From positions 124,001 through 188,000 of the forward strand of contig DKFC01000014.1 in the NCBI GenBank assembly GCA_002452745.1: a stretch of DNA of 64,000 bases, in the 5' to 3' direction. Positions 17,891 through 26,219 of this stretch are shown piece by piece. The translations under genes were made by a program, and so were the position numbers. The DNA comes from Firmicutes bacterium UBA6806. GTDB lineage: Bacteria; Bacillota; Clostridia; Peptostreptococcales; Acidaminobacteraceae. A model generated the notes under the pieces. That model was not told the origin of the DNA. It was given only the letters and a program-made list of their open reading frames with translations, and made no database searches. Position 1 is the first letter of the stretch. Every line of letters starts with the position of its first letter.

Positions 17891-18664
17891 ATGAGTGAAC
17901 AGCGCAAAATAGTTGACATCGCCATGAAAGCTGGCAAAATTATGCTGACCAGTGGTGCAGAAACCTACCGTGTTGAAGACACCGTCTATAGAATGATGGT
18001 CTCAAGAGGGCTTGAAGATGTACATGTCTTCGTCATTCCAACGGGCATCATTGTATCCGCTGATATTGATAATCATCCAACGACGATACTGGAACGAGTT
18101 CACGGCGATGGTATCGACCTTGAGATCATAGATAGAGCAAATGCACTCTCTCGCCAATTTACCACCAGTTCAATGAGTCTTGCTCAAGCTGAAGCTGCTT
18201 TGACAGAACTGGAAAACACACCGACATTTAATCAAGTGACGCGCTTTATATTCAGTGGTATGGCAGGAGGCTTTTTTATCTTCCTCTTTCAGGGGACTTT
18301 TGTGGAGTTCTTGCTGGCATACCTCGCAAGCTCACTGACAGTTTATTTCTTTGATGGGCTTTCACGGCATCAACTCAATTTTTTCGTCAAAAACATCTTT
18401 GGTGGATTTTTTTCAGCACTATTTGGACTGCTATGTGTGGTGGCTGCAAAACGATTTGGACTAGAGGCATCCCTCAACATCGTCATTATTGGGCCTCTCA
18501 TGACACTCGTCCCTGGTGTATCGCTTACAAACGGCATCCGTGACCTTATATCTGGCGAACTGCTTGCCGGTAGCGCCAAAATTATGGAAGCACTGTTTAT
18601 TGCAATTGCCTTGGCATTTGGCGTCGGCATCATGCTTCACCTCGGCATTGATTTCTTTGTTTAA
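17891..18664 (+). CDS. Threonine/serine exporter family, ThrE N-terminal (YjjP/DUF1212) subunit
   Basis: 257 residues. The cytosolic N-terminal domain (1-~115) has the family segment MLTSGAETYRVEDTVYRM and IPTGIIVSADID. About four or five transmembrane helices follow (residues ~120-257). Corynebacterium ThrE exports threonine and serine as one polypeptide; many Firmicutes split it in two, and YjjP/YjjB of E. coli act in succinate export. The partner gene starts 76 nt downstream. The substrate cannot be read from sequence. Confidence 0.9.
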   Translation: MSEQRKIVDIAMKAGKIMLTSGAETYRVEDTVYRMMVSRGLEDVHVFVIPTGIIVSADIDNHPTTILERVHGDGIDLEIIDRANALSRQFTTSSMSLAQAEAALTELENTPTFNQVTRFIFSGMAGGFFIFLFQGTFVEFLLAYLASSLTVYFFDGLSRHQLNFFVKNIFGGFFSALFGLLCVVAAKRFGLEASLNIVIIGPLMTLVPGVSLTNGIRDLISGELLAGSAKIMEALFIAIALAFGVGIMLHLGIDFFV

Positions 18665-18740
18665 TGCACAATAACTGCTTACTGCCACCATACATTTATT
18701 CAAAGTAATATTATGATTAGGATTTACGAAGGAGGAAAGT

Positions 18741-19211
18741 ATGATTGCCACTTTGGTTCAATCATACAACTTGTTTATGAATATTCTTGTTCAGGGCATT
18801 TACGCTCTATTTAGCACCATTGGATTTTCCATTATTTTTAATTTACCTCGAAAACTCCTTCCATATGCAGGCCTCACAGGCATGCTTGGATGGATGGTTT
18901 ATGTTTTTTTACAGGGAACAACTGATAATTTTTTAGTTCCCGCAGTGATCGGCTCTGTTATTGTCGGTTTAATTGGCGAAGTTCTGGCCTCCATAACAAA
19001 GCATCCATCCACCATGTTCATTATTCCCGGCATCATCCCATTTGTGCCCGGTTATGGCATCTATTACACGATGCTTTATGTGGTTCAACGCGATTTTGAA
19101 CTGGCGCTTACAACGGGGGCTCAATCACTCTTTGTTGCAATTTCAATTGCATGTGGTATCGTCGTGGCAACTTCATTTATGCGATTTATCAGGCCTCTTA
19201 TTGACAAATAG
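18741..19211 (+). CDS. Threonine/serine exporter family, ThrE C-terminal (YjjB/DUF3815) subunit
   Basis: 156 residues with about four or five transmembrane helices. It has the hallmark YAGLTGMLGWMVYVFL and the IIPGIIPFVPGYGIYYTML segment typical of the YjjB half. GGAGG lies 6 nt before the ATG. It almost certainly forms a complex with the preceding subunit. No terminator is obvious; the next gene has its own ribosome-binding site 140 nt on. Confidence 0.9.
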   Translation: MIATLVQSYNLFMNILVQGIYALFSTIGFSIIFNLPRKLLPYAGLTGMLGWMVYVFLQGTTDNFLVPAVIGSVIVGLIGEVLASITKHPSTMFIIPGIIPFVPGYGIYYTMLYVVQRDFELALTTGAQSLFVAISIACGIVVATSFMRFIRPLIDK

Positions 19212-19352
19212 AAGCCTTTTCACACCACAGCCCTCCATTTATTGTTTATTCATATATGGATTCTAATGCATTTCTAACGCAATATTAACCGTGAATTGGT
19301 ATGCTCTTATCAAACGGAACTCATTATTAAATACAATCATACGGAGGAACTC

Positions 19353-20393
19353 ATGAAAAGACTTGTAGCGATTATAAGCATCAGCCTATTGGCATACATA
19401 TTGTCCGGGTGTACCTATTGGACAATGTCTGTTGGCAATTCTGAACCCGAGCGCGTCGCTGAAACCAATGAGACTATGGACGATAAAAAATATGACTATA
19501 ATCTCGATGTTTCAAATTACGAAAAAATTGTGTTGAATTTGGATATAGATGTCAGTGATGTCACACTTAAGCAGACCGATACGTCGCAGTTTAAGTTGAA
19601 TCAACGCGCAAATAGCAGCGAACTATTTGTCGTTCCATCAAAATCTGAAAACGGGAAAACACTTACGCTCAGCTTTAAGTCGCCCGATTCCCACAAATTG
19701 TTGTCCTTGAATACAAAGAACAGCGATATTACCATCGAATTACCTGAACAACTAATCTACTCCGTTAACACCTCACTGGATGTCGGAAAATTTAATCTAA
19801 AGCAAGATATTTTACTGACAGTTCTTGAAGTTTCAACCGATGTTGGCGATATCGACGTTTCGCTCAGCACTTCGCAGGACAACCTTCAATCGGTGAATTT
19901 GAGCAGTGATGTAGGCAAAATCGACTTTTCTATTGAAGATGGCTCAACAGCTTTGAAATCAGTTCAGTTGGCATCTAACGTGGGGGATATCATCATGAAA
20001 CTCGATGGTAGTTTCCCAAGTCTCACAAAGATAGAAAACAACACGAGCACTGGTAAAATCACCTCTAAATTAGGTGGCGACTATGGCCAAAAAATTGATA
20101 GTACCATAACTTCTGATGTTGGCAAAATCGCGTTGGATCTCACTGGCGATTATAAAACACAATCAAAAGTAATCACTTCTAGTTCCACTGGTGGTATCCA
20201 AATCAGCATAAACTCAGATTTGCCCATTAAATTGGATGCACAGGAAGAGGAGTTCGTCTCTAAAATCAAACTAAACAGCATCGAAAGCAGCCACATAGAT
20301 GATCTCTATTATCTGAATGGTGCTTCTCCCGATCACTTCACACTGACCATTGAAGCAGACAGTGATGTGGGTAATATTGAAATAGTAAAATAG
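19353..20393 (+). CDS. Lipoprotein with repeated beta-strand (DUF4097-like) domain
   Basis: 346 residues. Signal peptide with lipobox LSGC (Cys at residue ~19). The body has a ~25-40 residue periodicity in which motifs such as SSDVGKIDFS, ASNVGDIIMK, SDVGKIALD and SDVGNIEIV recur about seven times. This is typical of right-handed beta-helix or 'toastrack' proteins of the DUF4097 type, which often sit near anti-sigma or stress systems. GGAGG lies 7 nt before the ATG at 19353; the upstream in-frame start at 19296 lacks a site and would bury the signal peptide. A strong terminator follows. Function unknown. Confidence 0.7.
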   Translation: MKRLVAIISISLLAYILSGCTYWTMSVGNSEPERVAETNETMDDKKYDYNLDVSNYEKIVLNLDIDVSDVTLKQTDTSQFKLNQRANSSELFVVPSKSENGKTLTLSFKSPDSHKLLSLNTKNSDITIELPEQLIYSVNTSLDVGKFNLKQDILLTVLEVSTDVGDIDVSLSTSQDNLQSVNLSSDVGKIDFSIEDGSTALKSVQLASNVGDIIMKLDGSFPSLTKIENNTSTGKITSKLGGDYGQKIDSTITSDVGKIALDLTGDYKTQSKVITSSSTGGIQISINSDLPIKLDAQEEEFVSKIKLNSIESSHIDDLYYLNGASPDHFTLTIEADSDVGNIEIVK

Positions 20394-20398
20394 GTATA

Positions 20399-20427
20399 GC
20401 AGAGGATAGAACATCCTCTGCTTTTTC
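20399..20427 (+). terminator. Intrinsic terminator
   Basis: Arms GCAGAGGAT / ATCCTCTGC (20399-20407, 20413-20421), then TTTTT. Confidence 0.9.
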
Positions 20428-20608
20428 ATTATTTCGAAAAGAAAATCTCATGGATAAATCAGAACACTCCATATTTATTGTTGTTCGTTGCGCCACCTCT
20501 TAAAAACTCTCAGCAAAACTTTCGACATGATATCCGTTGTTTTTTAATGCTAAATTACTTGTAAAATGGGTATGAAACAAATAAGTATAACGGAAAGGGG
20601 TGAAGCAC

Positions 20609-20926
20609 ATGCTATCCATATATCTACTTGGTATTGTCATGATATTTAAGGGTGTAGAAGTCAGGCTCCACCTATATCTGCCTGACAAAGATCAATTTCT
20701 CGAAACTTATCGACATGACTTCATCATTTATGACGCCAATGCGTTTTTGAAATTTCTGAGTCTCATCTATGTCGTTTCTGGCATTATGTTTATCTTTGCC
20801 ATCACTTTTTATAGCCTTGTCCCCAGCGTATCCACGATGTTTCTCTCATATGGACTTTGTATTTACTTCATTCAGTTAATTTTAACAGGGGTAGGCAAAA
20901 AATATTACAAGAAGAGATTTAGTTAA
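20609..20926 (+). CDS. Small two/three-helix membrane protein, function unknown
   Basis: 105 residues. A short N-terminal hydrophobic stretch (LSIYLLGIVMIFKG) is followed by a polar loop, two clear transmembrane helices (LSLIYVVSGIMFIFAITFY and the FLSYGLCIYFIQLIL region) and a basic tail (KKYYKKRF). This is the layout of DUF3784-like small proteins, but I cannot assign a family. The ATG at 20609 has AGGGG at 8-nt spacing; the GTG three codons earlier overlaps that site. A perfect 18-bp palindromic hairpin follows. Confidence 0.6.
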   Translation: MLSIYLLGIVMIFKGVEVRLHLYLPDKDQFLETYRHDFIIYDANAFLKFLSLIYVVSGIMFIFAITFYSLVPSVSTMFLSYGLCIYFIQLILTGVGKKYYKKRFS

Positions 20927-20962
20927 TTTGTAATCCAAATGACACCAAATATATGGTAAAAT

Positions 20963-21001
20963 AAGAAAGGGAATATATCACGATGATATATTCCCTTTCT
21001 T
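20963..21001. terminator. Long perfect hairpin, probable terminator
   Basis: Arms AAGAAAGGGAATATATCA / its complement (20963-20980, 20984-21001) with a 3-nt loop. The stem itself supplies A-rich and TTTCTT ends, so it may work in both directions, but only the upstream plus-strand gene needs it. Confidence 0.6.
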
Positions 21002-21105
21002 AACGTCAATTTTAACCTTTATGGCAACTCACCTTGCTGCCTCTTCATAGGACACGAAGTGTCTACGATGACCTATAAAAGATTTTTCATGGAAAGGATA
21101 TGCAT

Positions 21106-21891
21106 ATGAAATACTATTTACGCGGCATCATAACCGCCTCATTAATTGCTGCACTTCTTATGACAGGCGGTTGCAAAAAGACAGACCCCACCCCTGAAAC
21201 TGAAGTAAACGTCCCTACTAAATCCGCCTCAGAGACCGAAAAACAGGAGGAAAGCAACGTCAACGAATCCCCTTCTGAACCTGAGTCATCCACTCCTGAA
21301 GAAAATGAACCAGCAGAACTTGCAAATCAATATACCTATACATTGACTAAGGAATCCGTCAGCGAAGCTGGTGTCTATACAATTGACTATCCTTCTATCA
21401 CTGGCCTCTCAGGTGAATTGATTCAAGATTATATCAATCAATCACTAAAAAATGCCGCTATGTCAATGTTGCTTCCCGATGTCAACGTCGAAAATCCTCT
21501 CGTGGTCACTTATGAAGTCAAACGATCCGATGAAAAATACCTTTCAGTTCTCTATAAAGGTCTCTTGACTTGGGAAAATGGCTCAATTGAAATTTGGAAT
21601 CCAGTTACACTTGATATTCCATCAAGCAATTTGATTCTCACTGAGAACTTAGTTAAAAGCGACTTAAAATCAAGAACGAGTTTCAATGAAATCTTTTCAA
21701 AAAAGGCACTGGAAAAAGGGTTTGAATTTGAAGCTCCTGAAGAATGGATGGGCATGTATTTCACTGAAACAGGCATTGTTTTCTACTTCATGGAGAATGA
21801 TTACTCAACGGAATACACTCAAATTGAATTGCCCTTTTCAGAAATCGAAGCCTATATCAACTTAGATTTTGGCATGACTCCTGCTAGTTAG
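21106..21891 (+). CDS. Lipoprotein with DUF3298/DUF4163-like domain
   Basis: 261 residues. The lipobox is TGGC (mature Cys near residue 24). A low-complexity acidic Pro/Glu/Ser linker covers residues ~28-75. The ~185-residue globular domain alternates DUF4163-like strands (DYINQSLKNAA) with a DUF3298-like C-terminal part (ETGIVFYFMENDY, IELPFSEIEAYI), as in RsiV-type lysozyme-binding proteins, though there is no anti-sigma segment or membrane helix besides the signal. The ATG at 21106 is better spaced from GGAAAGGA than the one at 21100. It lies 8 nt upstream of the carboxypeptidase gene, suggesting an envelope role. Confidence 0.7.
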   Translation: MKYYLRGIITASLIAALLMTGGCKKTDPTPETEVNVPTKSASETEKQEESNVNESPSEPESSTPEENEPAELANQYTYTLTKESVSEAGVYTIDYPSITGLSGELIQDYINQSLKNAAMSMLLPDVNVENPLVVTYEVKRSDEKYLSVLYKGLLTWENGSIEIWNPVTLDIPSSNLILTENLVKSDLKSRTSFNEIFSKKALEKGFEFEAPEEWMGMYFTETGIVFYFMENDYSTEYTQIELPFSEIEAYINLDFGMTPAS

Positions 21892-21899
21892 GGGGCCAC

Positions 21900-23108
21900 A
21901 TGAATATAAAGAAAATTAAAATTGGCATCATTGGTTTTTTCGTGCTCTCCCTTTCATCATTGACACTTTCATTTTCAGATACACTCATTATTCCCGAAGA
22001 TATTGGAAATCTAGATGACCTGAAGGCTTATTCTAAGGCATTTCTTCTCTCAGATTTAACAGAGGATAACAGTTTGATTTCGTACAATGAAGATACAAAA
22101 CTTGGAATTGCAAGCCTCTCTAAACTCATGACACTGAATCTTTTACTTGAAGATTTGGAAAGTGGAAAAGCAAACCTCACTGATTATGTGACCATCAGTA
22201 GCCATGCTCTGTCTCAAGACGGCAATGGTCTCAAATTAAAGTTGGGGGATCAAGTTTCAGTTGACGACTTGATGCACGGTATGCTCATTTGTTCCTCAAA
22301 CGACGCCGCCGTTGCCCTTGCTGAATACATGAGCGGCAGTGAATCCGCTTTTGTCGAGAGGATGAATCAATCTGCCAAGGATCTTGGGCTCAGTTCTGCC
22401 TCTTTTGTCAACGCCTCTGGCTTGACCGATTATTCTGAGGCCAAAGAAACACGCCCCAACCAAAATGTGATGAATGTCTCTGATCTTTACAAGCTCACAC
22501 GGCATCTTATTGAAACCTATCCATCTATAAGAGATATTACCAGCTTACAGTGCTGGAACTTTGAAGCAAAGCAAATTGAAAAGAACAATACCAATCTGCT
22601 CCTGGAAACAATTCCAGAAGTCAATGGCTTCAAAACTGGCTTCACTAATTTCGCTGGGTACTGTCAAGTGACAACGGCAACTTTTGACTATGCCCATGTG
22701 GACACGGATATTGTAGATGGCATGACGCGCACCTTTAACAATCCATCTTCAAAAGCAGATATCGCCGCAGTGGTTCTCGGCGCAACTTCTAAATATCAAA
22801 AGAACCAAATTACAACAACACTTATAAATTATTTAAAACAAAACTGCACTCTGTTTGCACTTACAACTGATTCTATGCCAATCTACGATAAAACGGTGGA
22901 ACTGCCAGAGGGATACGCAATCTTTGCCTCTAAGGACCAAAATATCCTATATGGCAAAGATAAAACCATAGATTATTCTGTCGTCTATGATCCATACTGG
23001 AAGCGATCGCCTGCTTTTTTAGACAATTTACCTATTGGAAAGATTATCTTCTATGATGGCAATCACTATCTAATCAGTGTTGATTTAGTCTTGAGACAAA
23101 TTCAGTAG
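21900..23108 (+). CDS. D-alanyl-D-alanine carboxypeptidase (peptidase S11)
   Basis: 402 residues. A signal helix (residues ~7-26) precedes a complete S11 catalytic domain: SLSK at 72-75 with the nucleophile Ser, CSSN at 131-134, and KTG at 245-247 in NGFKTGFTNF. It trims the terminal D-Ala of peptidoglycan pentapeptides. The C-terminal ~110 residues form the usual beta domain, but the amphipathic anchoring helix of DacA/DacF is not obvious at the end. AGGGGG precedes the start, translationally close to the lipoprotein gene. Confidence 0.92.
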   Translation: MNIKKIKIGIIGFFVLSLSSLTLSFSDTLIIPEDIGNLDDLKAYSKAFLLSDLTEDNSLISYNEDTKLGIASLSKLMTLNLLLEDLESGKANLTDYVTISSHALSQDGNGLKLKLGDQVSVDDLMHGMLICSSNDAAVALAEYMSGSESAFVERMNQSAKDLGLSSASFVNASGLTDYSEAKETRPNQNVMNVSDLYKLTRHLIETYPSIRDITSLQCWNFEAKQIEKNNTNLLLETIPEVNGFKTGFTNFAGYCQVTTATFDYAHVDTDIVDGMTRTFNNPSSKADIAAVVLGATSKYQKNQITTTLINYLKQNCTLFALTTDSMPIYDKTVELPEGYAIFASKDQNILYGKDKTIDYSVVYDPYWKRSPAFLDNLPIGKIIFYDGNHYLISVDLVLRQIQ

Positions 23109-23173
23109 TGGCGAGAATGCATACCGCCACCCCACTTTCACCTTTTAACAATTAATTCAATCATGAGGAAATT

Positions 23174-23212
23174 AAAAGGGCACTTGCATGATTTTCACGC
23201 AAGCGCCTTTTT
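23174..23212 (+). terminator. Intrinsic terminator after the carboxypeptidase gene
   Basis: Slightly imperfect hairpin: AAAGGGCACTTGC pairing with GCAAGCGCCTTT, then a T run. It may also act for the convergent MaoC gene. Confidence 0.7.
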
Positions 23213-23249
23213 CAATTTCCTTGAATATGCTTAAGTTTAAAATTCCGTC

Positions 23250-23669
23250 CTATTTGACAGGCGGCATTACAGTCGCCTTTCCATCCAAGACGATGTCTCC
23301 ATTTTGATTTGTACAAGTTGTTCTGAGAACGATTCTGTTCTTCTCGTGATCCATTTCGACAACCTCTGCTTTTGCCACAATTGTATCACCAAAAAATACA
23401 GGTTTTTTGAATTTAAGTTCTTGTCCCAAGTAGATTGTTCCCGGGCCTGGGAGATAACATCCCAAAACAGTTGACACAAAGCTCGCTGTCAGCATGCCGT
23501 GAGCAATTCTCTTCTTGAACATGCCTTGAGTTGCTTCAACTTCATTTACATGCGCTGGGTTGAAGTCACCACTAATTCCGGCATACAAATACACATCTGT
23601 TTCCGTCACAGTTTTTGTAAAACTGCCTACATCACCAATTTTGATTTCTTGAATTGTTTTTCCTATCAT
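23250..23669 (-). CDS. MaoC-like (R)-specific enoyl-CoA hydratase
   Basis: 139 residues of the hot-dog fold. The hydratase-2 motif is present: YAGISGDFNPAHVNE, with the catalytic Asp and His, and RIAHGMLTASFVSTVLG (residues ~28-75). PhaJ-type enzymes hydrate crotonyl-CoA and longer trans-2-enoyl-CoAs to (R)-3-hydroxyacyl-CoA. The ATG at 23669 has GGAGGG 8 nt upstream. It stands alone; no beta-oxidation, butyrate or PHA gene is nearby, so the pathway is open. Confidence 0.85.
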   Translation of the reverse strand: MIGKTIQEIKIGDVGSFTKTVTETDVYLYAGISGDFNPAHVNEVEATQGMFKKRIAHGMLTASFVSTVLGCYLPGPGTIYLGQELKFKKPVFFGDTIVAKAEVVEMDHEKNRIVLRTTCTNQNGDIVLDGKATVMPPVK

Positions 23670-24014
23670 AATTCTTCCCTCCATGTCATATGATACTCAA
23701 GTGTAAAGAAATAACGACACTCTCTTTTTATTACTGTACAGATACCTTTACACTTCAAATTTCAATATACTGATGTCATCAAAATAACTGCCTTTTGGCA
23801 CTTAATCAGTGTCCATAAATGTTTACACTCTCTAAATATGACGTTCAATATATGTACTTTCACTGATTAAAAATCCTCTTATTCGCCCATTTTAGCGGGT
23901 AAATAGAAGCCTTTTAAGCTATTTATTGCATCGAGTCCCCCTTTCCATGTAGTTTTGAACCGCTATATTTATATATCGCAAATACAATGCCAATAAATTT
24001 TAAGGATAATTATT
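23670..24014. promoter_or_regulatory. Intergenic region with repeated TTTACACT motifs
   Basis: No gene seen. AAGTGTAAAG (23699-23708) and CTTTACACTT (23746-23755) form a perfect 10-bp inverted repeat with a 37-nt spacer, and a third TTTACACT lies at 23821-23828. The first arm is ~30 nt upstream of the MaoC-gene start, so these may be binding sites for its regulator. Confidence 0.35.
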
Positions 24015-24043
24015 TTGTCTTTTCTCTGAAAATTGGGTATACT
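24015..24043 (+). promoter_or_regulatory. Sigma-A-type promoter of the small gene at 24071
   Basis: TTGTCT (24015-24020) and TATACT (24038-24043), 17-nt spacer, 28 nt upstream of the start codon. Confidence 0.55.
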
Positions 24044-24070
24044 AGAAAAAAAGAACGGAGGACTAATTTT

Positions 24071-24391
24071 ATGAATTCTATCGCTAAAGCAAAGGCTTTA
24101 CTCAAATACTTTGACACGACTGAAAAAGGCGTTGTAGAAATATATTCCGAAGGCCTAGGTTGGCTTATCGTATTGACTAACAATATTGAAATCGTCTCAG
24201 ATAACTGGTTTGCCTCAACAAAATACAGTTCATCTGAATTGGAATTGGTTGACGAAGAAGCGGCACTTCTCAAGCTGACAAATGTCTACAAGCTAAATTC
24301 TTCTTTTGTTGAAAATGCAAATAACGTCAAATATAATCTCATGTTTGATGAGATCCATCTCTATGCAGATAAAATTTCTGCCTTTTTCTAG
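24071..24391 (+). CDS. Hypothetical small soluble protein
   Basis: 106 residues, no signal peptide or membrane helix. It starts MNSIAKAKALLKYFDTTEKG and alternates predicted strands and helices. GGAG and a good promoter precede the ATG at 24071; the in-frame codon at 23987 has no ribosome-binding site. I recognise no family. It is a monocistronic gene ending just before the hairpin-flanked element at 24434. Confidence 0.6.
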   Translation: MNSIAKAKALLKYFDTTEKGVVEIYSEGLGWLIVLTNNIEIVSDNWFASTKYSSSELELVDEEAALLKLTNVYKLNSSFVENANNVKYNLMFDEIHLYADKISAFF

Positions 24392-24433
24392 AGGATTGTC
24401 GTTCAAAGATGTCTCTCAACTTTTTCAATAAAA

Positions 24434-24640
24434 AAACGTACCGCCATTATACGGTACGTTTCAGACTGTAGACAAAGTCTACAGGATGTGAGCTTGTCGA
24501 GAAATGTCAAGGACAAGGAAATGAAAAAGCCTGCATTCGCAGCGTATCTAGACATACGTAAGAAGGCGGGCTTTTGAATTTGACGCCGTAATTGGCTTTT
24601 GTCGCCAAGCTCAAACGTACCGTCATTATACGGTACGTTT
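24434..24640. repeat. Hairpin-flanked intergenic element with internal palindromes
   Basis: Two copies (27 of 28 bases identical) of the palindrome AAACGTACCG-N8-CGGTACGTTT stand at 24434-24461 and 24613-24640 as direct repeats. Between them are 151 bp with further hairpins: CTGTAGAC(AAA)GTCTACAG (about 24466-24484), CGTAT(6 nt)ATACG (about 24547-24562) nested in AAGCC...GGGCTT, and TTGGC...GCCAA near the right end. No reading frame. The outer hairpins resemble terminators for the flanking convergent genes. The structure suggests a small interspersed element inserted in, or carrying, a terminator. Confidence 0.55.
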
Positions 24641-24685
24641 TTATGTTGCTTTTAGAGTATCCTGATGCTTCATGATAGCTGGGTT

Positions 24686-26026
24686 CTATCTCTCAATCAA
24701 CGCCTTAATGGCCTTCGCATATATTTGAGTAGCTTTAATCAAGTAGTCAATTTCAACATATTCATCCACTTGATGTTCTAGTCTAGGTTGACCTGGAAAG
24801 GTTGCCCCAAAAGCCACGCAGTTTTTCATCGCCCTTGCATAGGTTGCACCACCTGTCGCCAGCGGTGTTCCATCTAGTCCAGTTTCCTCTATATAAACCC
24901 TTGTCAATTCAGCAACTAGCGGATGTTCTCTCTCTATATAGATAGGCGCAAGATAGTCTAATTCATGATATTTAAGCCCATATTTTTCAGCCACCCTTTT
25001 AATGGCATTCACCACAAAATCCTTCTTGACAGTCACTGGGAACCTGATATCAATGGCAATCATTTCACCATATTTTGAAAAATCGACTTTCCCAACATTC
25101 AGTGTCAACTTTCCCGAAATTTCATCTCTACAGTCGCCAAAGATCAGTTCCCCAAAGTTTGTCAGTCCAACTTTGTCCGCCAAAAAATCAATGGCAGGTG
25201 ATGAGATATTCATCTCCTTTAGCGCAAGTGCCAGCCGATTGATTGCATTGATTCCCGCATTGGGTTTAGCTGCATGGGAACTTCGCCCAATCACTAGAAT
25301 CTCTTCACCGTCATTTTCATAATCAAACCCCATACGCTTTAAGACTCTTTCCAGTTTTACATATTGCTCGCACTTTACTTGTGCAGATTCAGGAACTGCA
25401 TTGAGCGCCATTCCCGCTCTTACATTTACAGGTGATGGCTTATCACTTTTGAGTTTAACTTGAAGCAAGCCCTTCTCCGCATATATCACTGGAAACGAAG
25501 AGTCTGGAGTGAACCCATAGGCTGGCACTTCCTGTTCACTCATATACTTACAAATTCCCCTCCAATGGTTTTCTTCATCCGTACCAAAGATAAATCGAAT
25601 TCTCTTATTCACTTCGTACTTTAAATCTATCAAAGCTTTAACAGCATACATTGATGCCACCACTGGCCCTTTATCATCCTGAACCCCTCTTCCATAAATT
25701 CGGCCATTGTGGATAACGCCTTCATAAGGAGGAAATGACCAATGTTCCACATCACCTTCTGGGACGACATCAAGATGCCCTAAAATACCAATCAGTTCTT
25801 CCCCAACTCCTATTTCAGCATAACCATAATAGCCATTTGGATCTTTAAAGGTTCTATATCCCAATTTATCCGCTATATCCAGCGCAACATCTAAAGCTGC
25901 ATCTATTGCCCTTCCAAAGGGCTTTCCAAATTCTTCATTGCCAAGAACACTTGGTACTTTAAGGAGTCTTACGATATCTTGAATCATCATTTCTTTATTT
26001 TCTATTACAGCTTGTCCTATTTTCAT
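24686..26026 (-). CDS. M20-family dipeptidase, PepV-like
   Basis: 446 residues. Metal-binding motifs of the M20 family are intact: GILGHLDVVPEGD (His, Asp), YGRGVQDDKGP (bridging Asp), GTDEENHWRG (Glu pair) and the C-terminal LEHQVDE with the last His. The inserted lid domain (~residues 190-370) matches PepV/Sapep, which cleave dipeptides with broad specificity in the cytosol. AGGGAGGGG precedes the ATG. It is a monocistronic gene. Confidence 0.92.
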   Translation of the reverse strand: MKIGQAVIENKEMMIQDIVRLLKVPSVLGNEEFGKPFGRAIDAALDVALDIADKLGYRTFKDPNGYYGYAEIGVGEELIGILGHLDVVPEGDVEHWSFPPYEGVIHNGRIYGRGVQDDKGPVVASMYAVKALIDLKYEVNKRIRFIFGTDEENHWRGICKYMSEQEVPAYGFTPDSSFPVIYAEKGLLQVKLKSDKPSPVNVRAGMALNAVPESAQVKCEQYVKLERVLKRMGFDYENDGEEILVIGRSSHAAKPNAGINAINRLALALKEMNISSPAIDFLADKVGLTNFGELIFGDCRDEISGKLTLNVGKVDFSKYGEMIAIDIRFPVTVKKDFVVNAIKRVAEKYGLKYHELDYLAPIYIEREHPLVAELTRVYIEETGLDGTPLATGGATYARAMKNCVAFGATFPGQPRLEHQVDEYVEIDYLIKATQIYAKAIKALIER

Positions 26027-26109
26027 GTTTACCCCTCCCTTTCTTATATTTATGAACCCATTTTGAAATTTCTAATCATTTATTTGCGTATTATAGGTTT
26101 TTTAGGCAT

Positions 26110-26145
26110 ATAAAAACCACCGCAGAATTTCTAATGCGGTGGTTT
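26110..26145 (-). terminator. Intrinsic terminator after ileS
   Basis: Arms AACCACCGCA / TGCGGTGGTT (26115-26144) followed on the minus strand by TTTTT. Between it and the ileS stop lie two more palindromes: TAGAGTGCACTCTA (26152-26165) and GTATCGT/ACGATAC (26170-26176, 26187-26193). Confidence 0.75.
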
Positions 26146-26219
26146 GAATCATAGAGTGCACTCTAGATTGTATCGTATACTAATTTACGATACTAGCGTT
26201 CAGTCCCAAAATAATGATC

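Noticed and set aside
24434..24640. CRISPR array
   Set aside because: Only two repeat copies, both palindromic terminator-like hairpins, with a single 151-bp spacer and no cas genes.
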